Of a stretch of DNA of 64,000 bases, positions 44,586-53,657 are shown piece by piece. A model generated the notes under the pieces. That model searched no databases. It was not told where the DNA came from and worked only from the letters and a program-made list of their open reading frames with translations. The DNA is from CAZNDN01 sp964571815 (GTDB lineage Bacteria > Fibrobacterota > Chitinivibrionia > Chitinivibrionales > WJKA01): assembly GCA_964571815.1 (NCBI GenBank), contig CAZNDN010000001.1, positions 1 through 64,000 on the forward strand, in the 5' to 3' direction. The first letter of the stretch is position 1. Each line of letters opens with the position of its first letter. The position numbers and the translations under genes were made by a program.

Positions 44586-46016
44586 TCAGTCCCTTGAGCG
44601 AAGGAAACGGTCTACACCTTCGGCGGCCCGCCTGCCGTGGAAGATGGCCCGCACGACCAGGCTCGCTCCGGAGTTGACGTCGCCCGCAACGAAGACAGAG
44701 GGTACGGTGGTCATGTAGTCGGAGTTGCAGGTGACATTGCCTCTCCGGTCAAGCTCGACGTCAAGGTCTTCCAGCAGTTTTCCGTGCCGGACGTGGACAA
44801 AACCCATTGCCAGCAGAACCATGTCCACTTTCAGGGAGAACTCCGAGTCGGGCACCTCGCGCATCCTCATGCGCCCGTTTTCGTCGGATTCCCATTCCAC
44901 TCTGGTGAAATCGGCGCTCTCCACCCTTACGTCTCGTCCGCCGAATCGTTTGGTGGATATGCCCCACTCGCGCACACAGCCTTCCTCGTGGGATGATGAG
45001 GAGCGGAGGATACGGGGCCAATTCGGCCAGTGGGGGTTCCAGGGCTTGTCCCATGAGAGAGGCCGGGGCATGATCTCGAATTGATGTATCGCTTCGGCGC
45101 CCTGACGATTGGCGGTTCCGACACAGTCGGCGCCGGTATCTCCTCCTCCGATGACCAGCACGACCTTGTTGCGGGCGGAGATGATTTCGTCTTCCCGCAT
45201 CTGTCCGGCAACGAACTTGTTGGAGAGGGTGAGGAAGTTCATGGCAAAGTGTATACCCTCGAGACCGCGCCCGGGGACATGGAGATCCCGCGGCTCTCCG
45301 GCTCCCATGGTGAGCATCAGGGCGTCGAAGCTTCTGCGCAGGTATCGCACCGAGATGTCTTCACCGATTACCACGTTTGTCTCGAACCGTACTCCTTCGC
45401 GCCGCATCAGGTCGATACGTCGGTCGATTACGTGCTTTCCCAGTTTGAAATCGGGGATCCCGTAGCGGAGGATTCCGCCGGGTTTGTCGTCCTGCTCGAA
45501 CACGACGACGCTGTGTCCCATGCGGCGCAGGTGGCCGGCCGCGGCAAGTCCGGCCGGACCCGATCCGACAACGGCAACGCGGGCGCCGGATTCCTCGCGG
45601 GGAGGACGCGGCACGGCCCACCCTTCTTCGAAGGCCCGTTCGACGAGGGCCAGCTCGATCTGTTTGATTGCCACGGGAGCGGAGTTGATCGACAGGGTGC
45701 AGGCTGCTTCGCACGGCGCGGGACAGACGCGGCCGGTTACCTCCGGAAGAGAATTGGTGAGTTCGAGCCGCTCATACGCCTCCTTCCACTTCCCGTGATA
45801 GAGCAAGTCGTTCCATTCCGGAATGAGATTGTATACCGGACAGCCCATGGAATGACAGAAAGGTATCCCGCAGTCCATGCATCGTGAAGCCTGCTCCCGC
45901 AAAACCGATTCCGGTTGCACGGACATAAACTCCCGATAGTCTCCGAGCCGCTCTTCGACGGGCCGGTAGTGAAAGCCCGCCCGCTGCAGCTCCATGAATC
46001 CATTGATGCTTCCCAT
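44586..46016 (-). CDS. gltD: Glutamate synthase (NADPH) small subunit
   Basis: The 476-residue protein has the N-terminal iron-sulfur Cys clusters ('RCMDCGIPFCHSMGCPVYN' and 'CPAPCEAACTL'), the FAD loop 'VVGSGPAGLAAAGHLRRMGH' and the NADPH loop 'VIGGGDTGADCVG'. It passes electrons from NADPH to GltB for glutamate formation from glutamine and 2-oxoglutarate. The ATG overlaps the gltB stop by one base (TAATG), so the two subunits are translationally coupled. It is the last gene of the operon. Confidence 0.95.
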   Translation of the reverse strand: MGSINGFMELQRAGFHYRPVEERLGDYREFMSVQPESVLREQASRCMDCGIPFCHSMGCPVYNLIPEWNDLLYHGKWKEAYERLELTNSLPEVTGRVCPAPCEAACTLSINSAPVAIKQIELALVERAFEEGWAVPRPPREESGARVAVVGSGPAGLAAAGHLRRMGHSVVVFEQDDKPGGILRYGIPDFKLGKHVIDRRIDLMRREGVRFETNVVIGEDISVRYLRRSFDALMLTMGAGEPRDLHVPGRGLEGIHFAMNFLTLSNKFVAGQMREDEIISARNKVVLVIGGGDTGADCVGTANRQGAEAIHQFEIMPRPLSWDKPWNPHWPNWPRILRSSSSHEEGCVREWGISTKRFGGRDVRVESADFTRVEWESDENGRMRMREVPDSEFSLKVDMVLLAMGFVHVRHGKLLEDLDVELDRRGNVTCNSDYMTTVPSVFVAGDVNSGASLVVRAIFHGRRAAEGVDRFLRSRD

Positions 46017-49000
46017 TATGCGTATACCTCCTCGGTCATGGCGACCACTTCGGTCCCCTTCGATTCGTCGCTTTTCAGTCGCGAGAGCGCGTACTTGTAT
46101 TCCACCGGTATGACTTTCACGAACTGCGGGAGCATTTCGGTCCAATCTCTGAGAATTCGAGCCGCATGTTCGCTTCCCGTGTGGTTGACGTGTTCCTGTA
46201 TGCGATTGAAAAGCAAGGTGCGATCTTCTTCCGAGGATACGGGTTCGATCTCGACCATTTCGAGATTGCACTTGGTGTCGAACAACTGGTCTTCATCCAG
46301 CACAAATGCCGTACCTCCGCTCATGCCCGCCGCGAAATTGACTCCGGTACGCCCGAGAACAACAACCGTTCCCCCGGTCATGTACTCACAGCCGTGGTCT
46401 CCCATTCCCTCGACAACCGCCGTGGCTCCGCTGTTTCGAACCGCGAACCGCTCTCCCGCCATTCCGCAGATATAGGCTTCGCCGTCGGTTGCGCCGAAGA
46501 GGTTGACGTTGCCGGTAATACTGTTGGTATTGGCCCTGAACGTGGACCTTCGGGGCGGATAGACTATCAAGCGGCCTCCGGAGAGGCCCTTGCCGAAGTA
46601 GTCGTTGGCGTCGCCTTCGAGTTCGAAGGTGATGCCGGGGGCAAGAAACGCACCGAAACTCTGTCCCGCCGAACCGGTGAATTTGCACCTGATCGTATCG
46701 CCGGGCAACCCCTTCGAGCCGAAGCGTTTCGAGACCTCGGCGCTCAGCGTCGTGCCCACGGTACGATTGCAGTTACGAATCGAAGCGAAGAGGCTCACGC
46801 GTCGTTGTTCGTCGAGCGCGGGAGCCGACTTTTCGATAAGCTCGCGGTCGAGTGAGTTGCTGTAGTCATGCTGCTGGGAAGTCACACAACGAACGGCCCC
46901 GTCCCCGCATTCCGCCGACGGTGTGAGGACGGCGGAGAAGTCCGGCAGTCTGTCTGTGCCGCGCCGGAGAGCTTCGTTGACCTCCAGAATGTCGGAGCGT
47001 CCGACCATTTCGTCGAATTGCCGAAATCCCAGCTCCGCCATCGTTTCCCGTACGTCGCGGGCGATGAACCGCATGAAATTGACCAGGTACTCCGGCCGTC
47101 CGCTGAACCGTTTGCGGAGTTCGGGGTCCTGCGTGGCAACGCCGACCGGGCAGGTGTTGAGATGGCACTTGCGCATCATGACGCATCCCATGCACACCAG
47201 TGCGGCGGTACCGAAGCCGAACTCCTCGGCTCCCAGCAGGGCGCCGATGACGACGTCTCTGCCCGTACTCAGCTTGCCGTCAACCTGGACTCGTATTCTG
47301 TCGCGAAGCTTGTTGCGGACAAGGGTCTGTTGCGTATCGGCAAGGCCGATTTCCCAGGGTATGCCGGTGTGCTTGATCGAAGAGATCGGTGAAGCTCCCG
47401 TGCCGCCGTCATGCCCGCTGATCAGTACCATGTCGGCCTTTCCCTTTGCCACGCCGGCGGCAATGGTTCCCACACCTGTTTCAGCAACCAGTTTGACCGA
47501 GACTCTGGCATCGGGATTGGCGTTCTTGAGGTCGAAAATCAGTTGCGCCAGGTCTTCGATTGAGTAGATGTCGTGGTGAGGCGGCGGCGAAATGAGCATG
47601 ACTCCCGGTGTGGAGTGACGGACTTCGGCGATGGCGGCATCGACCTTGTGGCCCGGTAGCTGCCCGCCCTCACCGGGCTTCGCACCCTGGGCCATTTTGA
47701 TCTGCAGCTCTCGACAGTTGACCAGGTAAGCGGAGGTGACGCCGAAGCGGGCCGACGCTACCTGTTTGATCATGCTGCAGGCGCTGTCTCGCCCGGTTCC
47801 TTTGCTGAAGCGCTCCTCCGATTCCCCGCCCTCGCCCGAGTTACTTGCGGCATTGAGTCGGTTCATCGCGACGGCGATTGTCTCGTGTGCTTCCTTGCTG
47901 ATCGAGCCCAACGACATGGCGGAGGTGACAAACCGCTTGATGATCGCCTCCTCACCTTCGACTTCCTCCAGGGGAACGCTCGTCCGATCCTTGAAGGAAA
48001 AGAGGCCGCGAAGCGTACACAGGTTTTGCTGGGAATCTCCCATCAGTCGGGCATAGTCGCGGTAGCAGTTCCAGTCGTTCTCGCGGACCGCGCGCTGCAG
48101 CGTTGCGATCGCTTCGGGAGTATGAAGGTGCTTTTCGGAGAAGCTTCGATAGAAAATGTTGCCTCCTGAGTCCAGTAGCTGCATCCGCCCGGCCTGGTGC
48201 TCAAATCCCGCGGCGTGCCGAAGAACCGCGTGCCGGACAATCGTGCCCAGCCCGACCCCGTCAATCCGCGAAAACGTTCCGGGAAAGTACCGACCAATTA
48301 ACGCGTTGCTCAATCCGACGGCCTCGAAGAGCTGAGCGCCGCGGTAGCTGCGAATCGTCGAAACGCCCATCTTGGACATTATTTTCAGCAACCCTTTTTT
48401 GACGGCGGTGATGTAGTGATCGAAGGCGGTTTCTGTTTTCATGCCCTCGCCCACATTCCCCGCGGCGACCAGTTGCGCTATGGTCTCCAGGGCAAGATAC
48501 GGGTTGATCGCGCTCGCGCCATAGCCGATCAGCATGGCAAAATGCATGACGTCCCGCGCTTCTCCGGTTTCGAGGACCAGGCCGGTCAGTTGTCTCCTGC
48601 CGACGTCGACGAGATGATGGTGTACGGCGGATGTGGCCAGCAGGGCGGGAATTGCGGCCTGTCGCTCGTCGATCTCACGGTCGCTGAGAACCAGAAGTGT
48701 GCAGCCGTTGTCTACGGCACGCTCGGTTTCTTCGCACAGCGCTTGCAGAGCCCTGTCCAGCCCTTCCTCCCCCTCCGCGGCGTCGAAGAGCATGGGAAGC
48801 GTCACGGTTCCGACCTGTTCGCGGTGCAGGGCCTTCAGCTTGTAAAGATCCTCGTTGGTCAGGATCGGGTGCGGGAGTTTGAGCTGGCGGCAGTGTTGCG
48901 GCGTCTCGTCCAGCAGATTGCGCTCCTTGCCGACGAAGCTCATCAGCGACATGACAAGATTCTCCCGGTATGGGTCGATCGGCGGATTGGTGACCTGCGC

Positions 49001-50554
49001 GAAAAGCTGTTTGAAATAGTTGTAGAGCAGTTGGGGACGTGCTGAAAGTGCCGCCGGCGCCGCGTCGTTGCCCATCGATCCGACCGGTTCCTGGCCGTGC
49101 TCGGCCATGGGTGCAAGTATCATGCGCAACTCTTCGAGCGTGTATCCGAACGCTTTCTGGCGCTTCCGCAGCGAGTCTTCGTCGAACGCAACCGGTTCGG
49201 GCGCTTGAAACAATCCCTTGAGTTCAATACGGTTTTCCTCCAGCCACCGGCGGTACTGCCTTCTCCTGGATACCGTTGCCTTGATCTCGTTGTCGTGGAT
49301 GACCCGGCCTTCCCGCGTGTCAACAAGGAGCATTTTGCCCGGTCCGAGCCTTCCCTTGGTGAGCACATCCTCGGGTGGAATGTCCAGTACGCCGACCTCG
49401 GAAGCCATCACCAGCTTTCCGCTCTTGGTCGAGACATATCGTGCGGGTCGAAGGCCGTTGCGGTCCAGGGCCGCACCAACCTTCACGCCGTCGGTGAACG
49501 ACAGCGCCGCGGGGCCGTCCCAGGGTTCCATGATCGCGGCGTGGTATTCGTAGAAAGCACGTTTGTCCCGACTGATGTGGTACTTCGGGCCGAATGCCTC
49601 GGGAACCATCATCATCATGGCGTGCTCCACCGATCGACCGCTGAGGCAGAGCAGCTCGAAGACATTGTCGACAATTGCCGAATCGCTCAGTTGCTGATCG
49701 ATGATCGGGAGGAGGTCCTTCAATTGGCTGCCGAACAGATCCGACGAAAGTGTCTTCTCGCGCGCCTTCATCTTATTGACGTTGCCTCTGAGCGTGTTGA
49801 TTTCTCCATTGTGTGCCAGGAGGCGCATGGGTTGAGCCAGCGGCCAGGAAGGGAAGGTGTTGGTGCTGTATCGCTGGTGGATCAATGCCAGCGCGCTTTG
49901 AAACCGGGAGTCCCGCAGATCGGGGTAGAAGGTCTCCAACTGTTGGGCTACACACATGCCCTTGTACGTGATTGTGTTTGAAGAAAGCGAAACGATATAG
50001 CATTGCTCCAGCGAGAATCCTTCGGATGCGACGGCGCGCTCGAGCCCGCGACGAAGCAGGTAGAGGCGACGCTGGAGTTCGTCGCTCGAGCCGGCTCCCA
50101 TGCGCACGAAAACCTGGCTTACCCGGGGCATGGTTCGGCGCGCCATCTCGCCGAGACACCCGGGACGTACCGGCACGTCACGCCATCCGAGAACTTCGCC
50201 GTCGTGCGCCGAAATCGTCCGTTGGAACACCCCCACGGCGCGAACCCGGTCCGCCTCGTTGGGGGGCAGAAACACCATTCCAACACCGTACTCGCCGGCG
50301 GCCGGAAGCCGGATGCCGAGTTGGTCGGTTTCTTCCAGGAGAAACCCGTGCGGCAACTGCACCAATACGCCCGCTCCGTCCCCCGTCTTGCCGTCGGCCC
50401 CTACTCCTCCGCGATGCACGAGGTTTTTCAGGATCGTGATGCCGTCCTTGACGATCTGGTGTGACTGTTGCCCGTTGATGTTGACCACGAATCCCACGCC
50501 GCAACTGCCGTGCTCAAGGCGGGGATCATAGAGGCCTCCGGTGTGTGTGCTCAT
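46016..50554 (-). CDS. gltB: Glutamate synthase large subunit
   Basis: The 1512-residue protein has the class II amidotransferase domain, with the nucleophile in 'LEHGSCGVGFVVN' (Cys18, so a short propeptide is removed), a central domain, the FMN-binding synthase domain with the 3Fe-4S Cys set 'CMGCVMMRKCHLNTCPVGVA', and the C-terminal beta helix ('GMSGGTAFVLDEDQLFD'). It hydrolyses glutamine and channels ammonia to 2-oxoglutarate. ATG 50554 is used because CGGAGC stands upstream and the longer frame adds only 11 residues. It begins one base after the stop of the PEP-synthase-like gene, so the three genes form an operon. Confidence 0.96.
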   Translation of the reverse strand: MSTHTGGLYDPRLEHGSCGVGFVVNINGQQSHQIVKDGITILKNLVHRGGVGADGKTGDGAGVLVQLPHGFLLEETDQLGIRLPAAGEYGVGMVFLPPNEADRVRAVGVFQRTISAHDGEVLGWRDVPVRPGCLGEMARRTMPRVSQVFVRMGAGSSDELQRRLYLLRRGLERAVASEGFSLEQCYIVSLSSNTITYKGMCVAQQLETFYPDLRDSRFQSALALIHQRYSTNTFPSWPLAQPMRLLAHNGEINTLRGNVNKMKAREKTLSSDLFGSQLKDLLPIIDQQLSDSAIVDNVFELLCLSGRSVEHAMMMMVPEAFGPKYHISRDKRAFYEYHAAIMEPWDGPAALSFTDGVKVGAALDRNGLRPARYVSTKSGKLVMASEVGVLDIPPEDVLTKGRLGPGKMLLVDTREGRVIHDNEIKATVSRRRQYRRWLEENRIELKGLFQAPEPVAFDEDSLRKRQKAFGYTLEELRMILAPMAEHGQEPVGSMGNDAAPAALSARPQLLYNYFKQLFAQVTNPPIDPYRENLVMSLMSFVGKERNLLDETPQHCRQLKLPHPILTNEDLYKLKALHREQVGTVTLPMLFDAAEGEEGLDRALQALCEETERAVDNGCTLLVLSDREIDERQAAIPALLATSAVHHHLVDVGRRQLTGLVLETGEARDVMHFAMLIGYGASAINPYLALETIAQLVAAGNVGEGMKTETAFDHYITAVKKGLLKIMSKMGVSTIRSYRGAQLFEAVGLSNALIGRYFPGTFSRIDGVGLGTIVRHAVLRHAAGFEHQAGRMQLLDSGGNIFYRSFSEKHLHTPEAIATLQRAVRENDWNCYRDYARLMGDSQQNLCTLRGLFSFKDRTSVPLEEVEGEEAIIKRFVTSAMSLGSISKEAHETIAVAMNRLNAASNSGEGGESEERFSKGTGRDSACSMIKQVASARFGVTSAYLVNCRELQIKMAQGAKPGEGGQLPGHKVDAAIAEVRHSTPGVMLISPPPHHDIYSIEDLAQLIFDLKNANPDARVSVKLVAETGVGTIAAGVAKGKADMVLISGHDGGTGASPISSIKHTGIPWEIGLADTQQTLVRNKLRDRIRVQVDGKLSTGRDVVIGALLGAEEFGFGTAALVCMGCVMMRKCHLNTCPVGVATQDPELRKRFSGRPEYLVNFMRFIARDVRETMAELGFRQFDEMVGRSDILEVNEALRRGTDRLPDFSAVLTPSAECGDGAVRCVTSQQHDYSNSLDRELIEKSAPALDEQRRVSLFASIRNCNRTVGTTLSAEVSKRFGSKGLPGDTIRCKFTGSAGQSFGAFLAPGITFELEGDANDYFGKGLSGGRLIVYPPRRSTFRANTNSITGNVNLFGATDGEAYICGMAGERFAVRNSGATAVVEGMGDHGCEYMTGGTVVVLGRTGVNFAAGMSGGTAFVLDEDQLFDTKCNLEMVEIEPVSSEEDRTLLFNRIQEHVNHTGSEHAARILRDWTEMLPQFVKVIPVEYKYALSRLKSDESKGTEVVAMTEEVYA

Positions 50555-50555
50555 T

Positions 50556-53219
50556 TCAGGATTGCTCCGTTTGTCGGTTGTCCGCATGGTTCGGTTCGTC
50601 TTTCTCCCGCAGGTAACAGATTCCTCGCTGTGCCGGCGAATTCATCCGCAGAACCAATTCCAGGTCCTGGTGCTCGACGCCCACCACCTTGACCACATCG
50701 CGCCACGACTGCGCCTCGGGCAGCAGCGATGGAAGCAGGTTGTCGGTATGCGCAAAAAACTCTTCGTTGAGCCGGTATCCCGGCCGTCCCGGGTACACGG
50801 CGACGTAAAGCATGTCCATTTCGACCAGATCGTTGAAGAAGTGCGTTCCCAATGAGACATCGGGTACCAGCCCTTCGTGCATGAAAGCAATCTCGCAGAG
50901 CACCGATACCGTGTTGATTTCCGAGAACGTAACGGGAATGCCCAGCGAGGGGGAAGTGGTGCCCCACCTGCCCGGTCCCACCAGGAGGATGTTCTTCGGG
51001 GTCGCTTCTCCCACATCGGCTCTGTGCGTGAGCCGTCCGATCAGGCGCGCCACGGAGTAGCGTTCCTGCATGCTCAGCGAACTGTAGGCCGACGGTGCCA
51101 CGTAGGCGAGAAGGTCGACGTTGATCGAGGTGCTGTTGCCGACAATCGGACCGCGTGTTTCGAAAACGATCCGCTCAGCGGGGATTCCTTCCGGTATTTG
51201 GACTTCCCGAACCTGTCCTTTTACCTGGAAGGGGCGACATTGCACCAGATTGATCTTGTGCCCGTCGTCGGTGAAGTTGGCGGTGAATTCGATATCGACG
51301 GGATATGCGTAGGCTTCCTGAAGGGTGCTCAGCATCCTCCGCATGTCTTCGACGAACGGGGTATCTCCCAGAAGCTTGTCGAATGTCAGCACGTACGAGA
51401 AGATGTCGCGCATGCCGTATTCCCGGGCTCTTTGCTCCATCTGCTCGTCACGCGAGGCGAAGATGTCGAGGGGGAGTTCGGAGCATGCCCGTGCCACGTC
51501 CTCGAAGCTGCGTGATGTGTGAGTGTTACGGCTCAGGTCGAGCAGGTCGACCCGGCGCTGAGCATACTTGCGAACTTCGTCGAGATTCGACTCCGGCCTT
51601 CTACGGGGAGCGTTCAAGGCTACCACCCGGGTGTAGTCGTCATCACAGCGATCGACCGCTCGGGTGCCGAGTCCGAACACCAGGCGCACCATACCTTCTC
51701 CGGGATCTATCTCGGGACTCCAGACGTAGGGGTTGAAAGAAAACCCCACTCCGGCAACCTGGGGCAGGTAGAGATCTCCATGTTTCTCGCCGGACACGCG
51801 TTGCACCAGCAGCGCCATTTGCTCGTCGCGGTCCAGAAGTCCCCAGTGATCCCGGTAGGCGAGCGCCTCGGTGCGCATCGTGCTGGCATACACGATCCTG
51901 ACCGCCTGTATGAATTGTTCGAGACGTTGTGAGGGGGTTCCCTGGTTGCCGCAGAAGACGCTCTCGTACTTGCCGGAAAAAGCATTGCCGTAGGCGTCTT
52001 CCAAAAGGCTGCTTGAGCGGACGATGATGGGAGACTGGCCGAAGTAGTCGAGCATGTCGGCAAATTGTGCTTGAATGTCTTCGGGGAATTTGCCGGCAAG
52101 AATCCTCTGTCGAACCTCCTCGGACCCGTCCAGCAGCATCCCGCTTTTTTTCAGGCGCCTGCGAATCCACCAGCATCCGTTGACGACCAGGTAGGTGTAG
52201 AACACATCGGAGCCGATGAAGAACGAGTCGTGCTCTTCAAGGATGTCGCCCCAGCGGGGGTCTTGCTTTTTCAGGATTGCCCTGGCAAGCAGCATGCCCA
52301 CGGATTTTCCACCGATCAGGCCCGTGCCGATCATGCGCTTGCCGATATTGACAAGGTCGGCAAGATCGAAAAATCGGCCGGCGGGCTCCAGAAGACGTCT
52401 GTCGCGGCTTATGGCCATACGCAGAAGCCGGTTGGTCATCTGCCCGCTGTCTTCCCCCTGTTTTCCGGCGTCGCCGTGCTCCAGATATCGTTGTGCCCGG
52501 GTGAATGTCCTGGTCCAGACATCGCGCCGCTGGAGGGCAAAGTCAAGCCAGGGCTGGGGCACCGAGGAGAGGATGGCCGAAATGACGGCGCTTTTGGTAA
52601 CCGGTGCAAATGTTTCTCCTTCCCAGCCATGCAGCATGTACATCGTGGGAGAGTACCTCTTGTATACTTTCAACGGGTGCACGTACAGCCGTTGTCGGTG
52701 GCGATAGACGTCAATGACCACCTGGGCGGTATCGTGGATTGCGTTGGTGGCCAGGGCCATGTGCCGGTTGCGCAGGAGGCTGAAGAACGTGGCTGTTTCC
52801 CAATCATACAGATACGGGCAGGTGAGCATAAAAAAATTGGCGAGCATTCGGTCGCTGTACCAATCGGCGCTGAGGTCCGAAAGGCAGTCGAACACGTAGC
52901 ACGCGCCGGTGCCGAACCGCTCGATCACGTCGAATATTTCCGAGATGAAATGTTCGAACCCCCGGTCGGGGTGGAGTTCGAATCGATCGGCATCGATATC
53001 TTCGGGTACGAGATTGTCATGCTCGGCGAAGCGGAAGTAAATAAGTGCACGGCTTTCCCGGACAGCTTCTTCGCAGAAAGGCCGGACAAAGGGAACGTAG
53101 TCGTCGACGCCGTCCACTTGAAACACAATATTGTCTCCCGGCAAGACACCATCGAGCACCGAATCCAGTCCCGGGAGACCGGTTGACATTGAAGTGTGTA
53201 CTTTTTTGTCCATGGGCAT
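50556..53219 (-). CDS. KaiC-like domain fused to PEP/pyruvate-binding (PEP-synthase-type) domain
   Basis: The 887-residue protein starts with a RecA/KaiC-like segment ('STGLPGLDSVLDGVLPGDNI') in which the P-loop is replaced by 'FQVDGVDDYVPF', so it probably does not bind ATP there. From about residue 295 to 650 it follows the nucleotide-binding half of PEP synthase/pyruvate phosphate dikinase ('GTGLIGGKSVGMLLARAIL', 'IIVRSSSLLEDAYGNAFSGKY', 'GFSFNPYVWSPEIDPGEGMV' in parts). The C-terminal 230 residues are distinct ('ILLVGPGRWGTTSPSLGI'). The swivelling phosphohistidine and PEP-binding domains of true enzymes are missing. As first gene of the gltBD operon under a sigma-54 promoter it may phosphorylate or regulate a partner; function unknown. 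Confidence 0.75.
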   Translation of the reverse strand: MPMDKKVHTSMSTGLPGLDSVLDGVLPGDNIVFQVDGVDDYVPFVRPFCEEAVRESRALIYFRFAEHDNLVPEDIDADRFELHPDRGFEHFISEIFDVIERFGTGACYVFDCLSDLSADWYSDRMLANFFMLTCPYLYDWETATFFSLLRNRHMALATNAIHDTAQVVIDVYRHRQRLYVHPLKVYKRYSPTMYMLHGWEGETFAPVTKSAVISAILSSVPQPWLDFALQRRDVWTRTFTRAQRYLEHGDAGKQGEDSGQMTNRLLRMAISRDRRLLEPAGRFFDLADLVNIGKRMIGTGLIGGKSVGMLLARAILKKQDPRWGDILEEHDSFFIGSDVFYTYLVVNGCWWIRRRLKKSGMLLDGSEEVRQRILAGKFPEDIQAQFADMLDYFGQSPIIVRSSSLLEDAYGNAFSGKYESVFCGNQGTPSQRLEQFIQAVRIVYASTMRTEALAYRDHWGLLDRDEQMALLVQRVSGEKHGDLYLPQVAGVGFSFNPYVWSPEIDPGEGMVRLVFGLGTRAVDRCDDDYTRVVALNAPRRRPESNLDEVRKYAQRRVDLLDLSRNTHTSRSFEDVARACSELPLDIFASRDEQMEQRAREYGMRDIFSYVLTFDKLLGDTPFVEDMRRMLSTLQEAYAYPVDIEFTANFTDDGHKINLVQCRPFQVKGQVREVQIPEGIPAERIVFETRGPIVGNSTSINVDLLAYVAPSAYSSLSMQERYSVARLIGRLTHRADVGEATPKNILLVGPGRWGTTSPSLGIPVTFSEINTVSVLCEIAFMHEGLVPDVSLGTHFFNDLVEMDMLYVAVYPGRPGYRLNEEFFAHTDNLLPSLLPEAQSWRDVVKVVGVEHQDLELVLRMNSPAQRGICYLREKDEPNHADNRQTEQS

Positions 53220-53307
53220 TCACTTTGGCTGCGTAACAAGACGTTCGAGCAACGGCAATGGATACACCTGTCCCCTGTGCGTGGCCGCCTTGCTGACATT
53301 TTTGTGT

Positions 53308-53323
53308 TGCAAGTGGCGTGCCG
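53308..53323 (-). promoter_or_regulatory. Sigma-54 promoter for the PEP-synthase-like/gltBD operon
   Basis: On the minus strand CGGCAC, five bases, TTGCA: the GG and GC pairs have the required spacing and only the first T of the -24 element is replaced. It is about 90 bases before the start codon at 53219. Confidence 0.75.
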
Positions 53324-53503
53324 GCGGCAGCCCGGCTAAATAGCTCTCCCTCTCGAAACGGAAAGGTGTTCCGTGGTACAAAAAGGTTCCAAAGAAGCAG
53401 TTCTGGCACATAAATGTACCATCCTTGGGTCTGTGCGAGGGTCTATATGCCCGACTCGTTGGGGTGTGTCACAGCAATGTACCGCAATTCTGTTCTCACT
53501 GGT

Positions 53504-53523
53504 GTCACAATATATATTGTGAC
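53504..53523. promoter_or_regulatory. Perfect 20-bp palindrome, candidate activator or repressor site
   Basis: GTCACAATATATATTGTGAC is a perfect inverted repeat in the divergent glnA/glt intergenic region. Its edge is 41 bases from the glnA -24 element and 180 bases from the glt one. This could be an upstream site for the sigma-54 activator encoded beside glnA, or a site for a CRP/FNR-family protein. Confidence 0.7.
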
Positions 53524-53564
53524 TTCATTTTTGCGGGGAGTTTTGCAGAAGTCTTCCGGGCAAT

Positions 53565-53580
53565 TGGCACATCCGTTGCA
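53565..53580 (+). promoter_or_regulatory. Sigma-54 promoter for glnA
   Basis: TGGCAC, five bases, TTGCA: a full match to the -24/-12 core with correct GG-GC spacing, 77 bases before the glnA ATG. Confidence 0.88.
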
Positions 53581-53657
53581 TTGTGCTCCTTCGTCTGCCC
53601 GACATTGCCGTCGGGCGAATTGAAATCTTCATGAATGTCTTACGAAAGGGTGGTGCT

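Noticed and set aside
52065..53186. 373-codon plus-strand frame opposite the PEP-synthase-like gene
   Set aside because: Antisense shadow; the minus-strand product has recognisable domains, a sigma-54 promoter and operon context.
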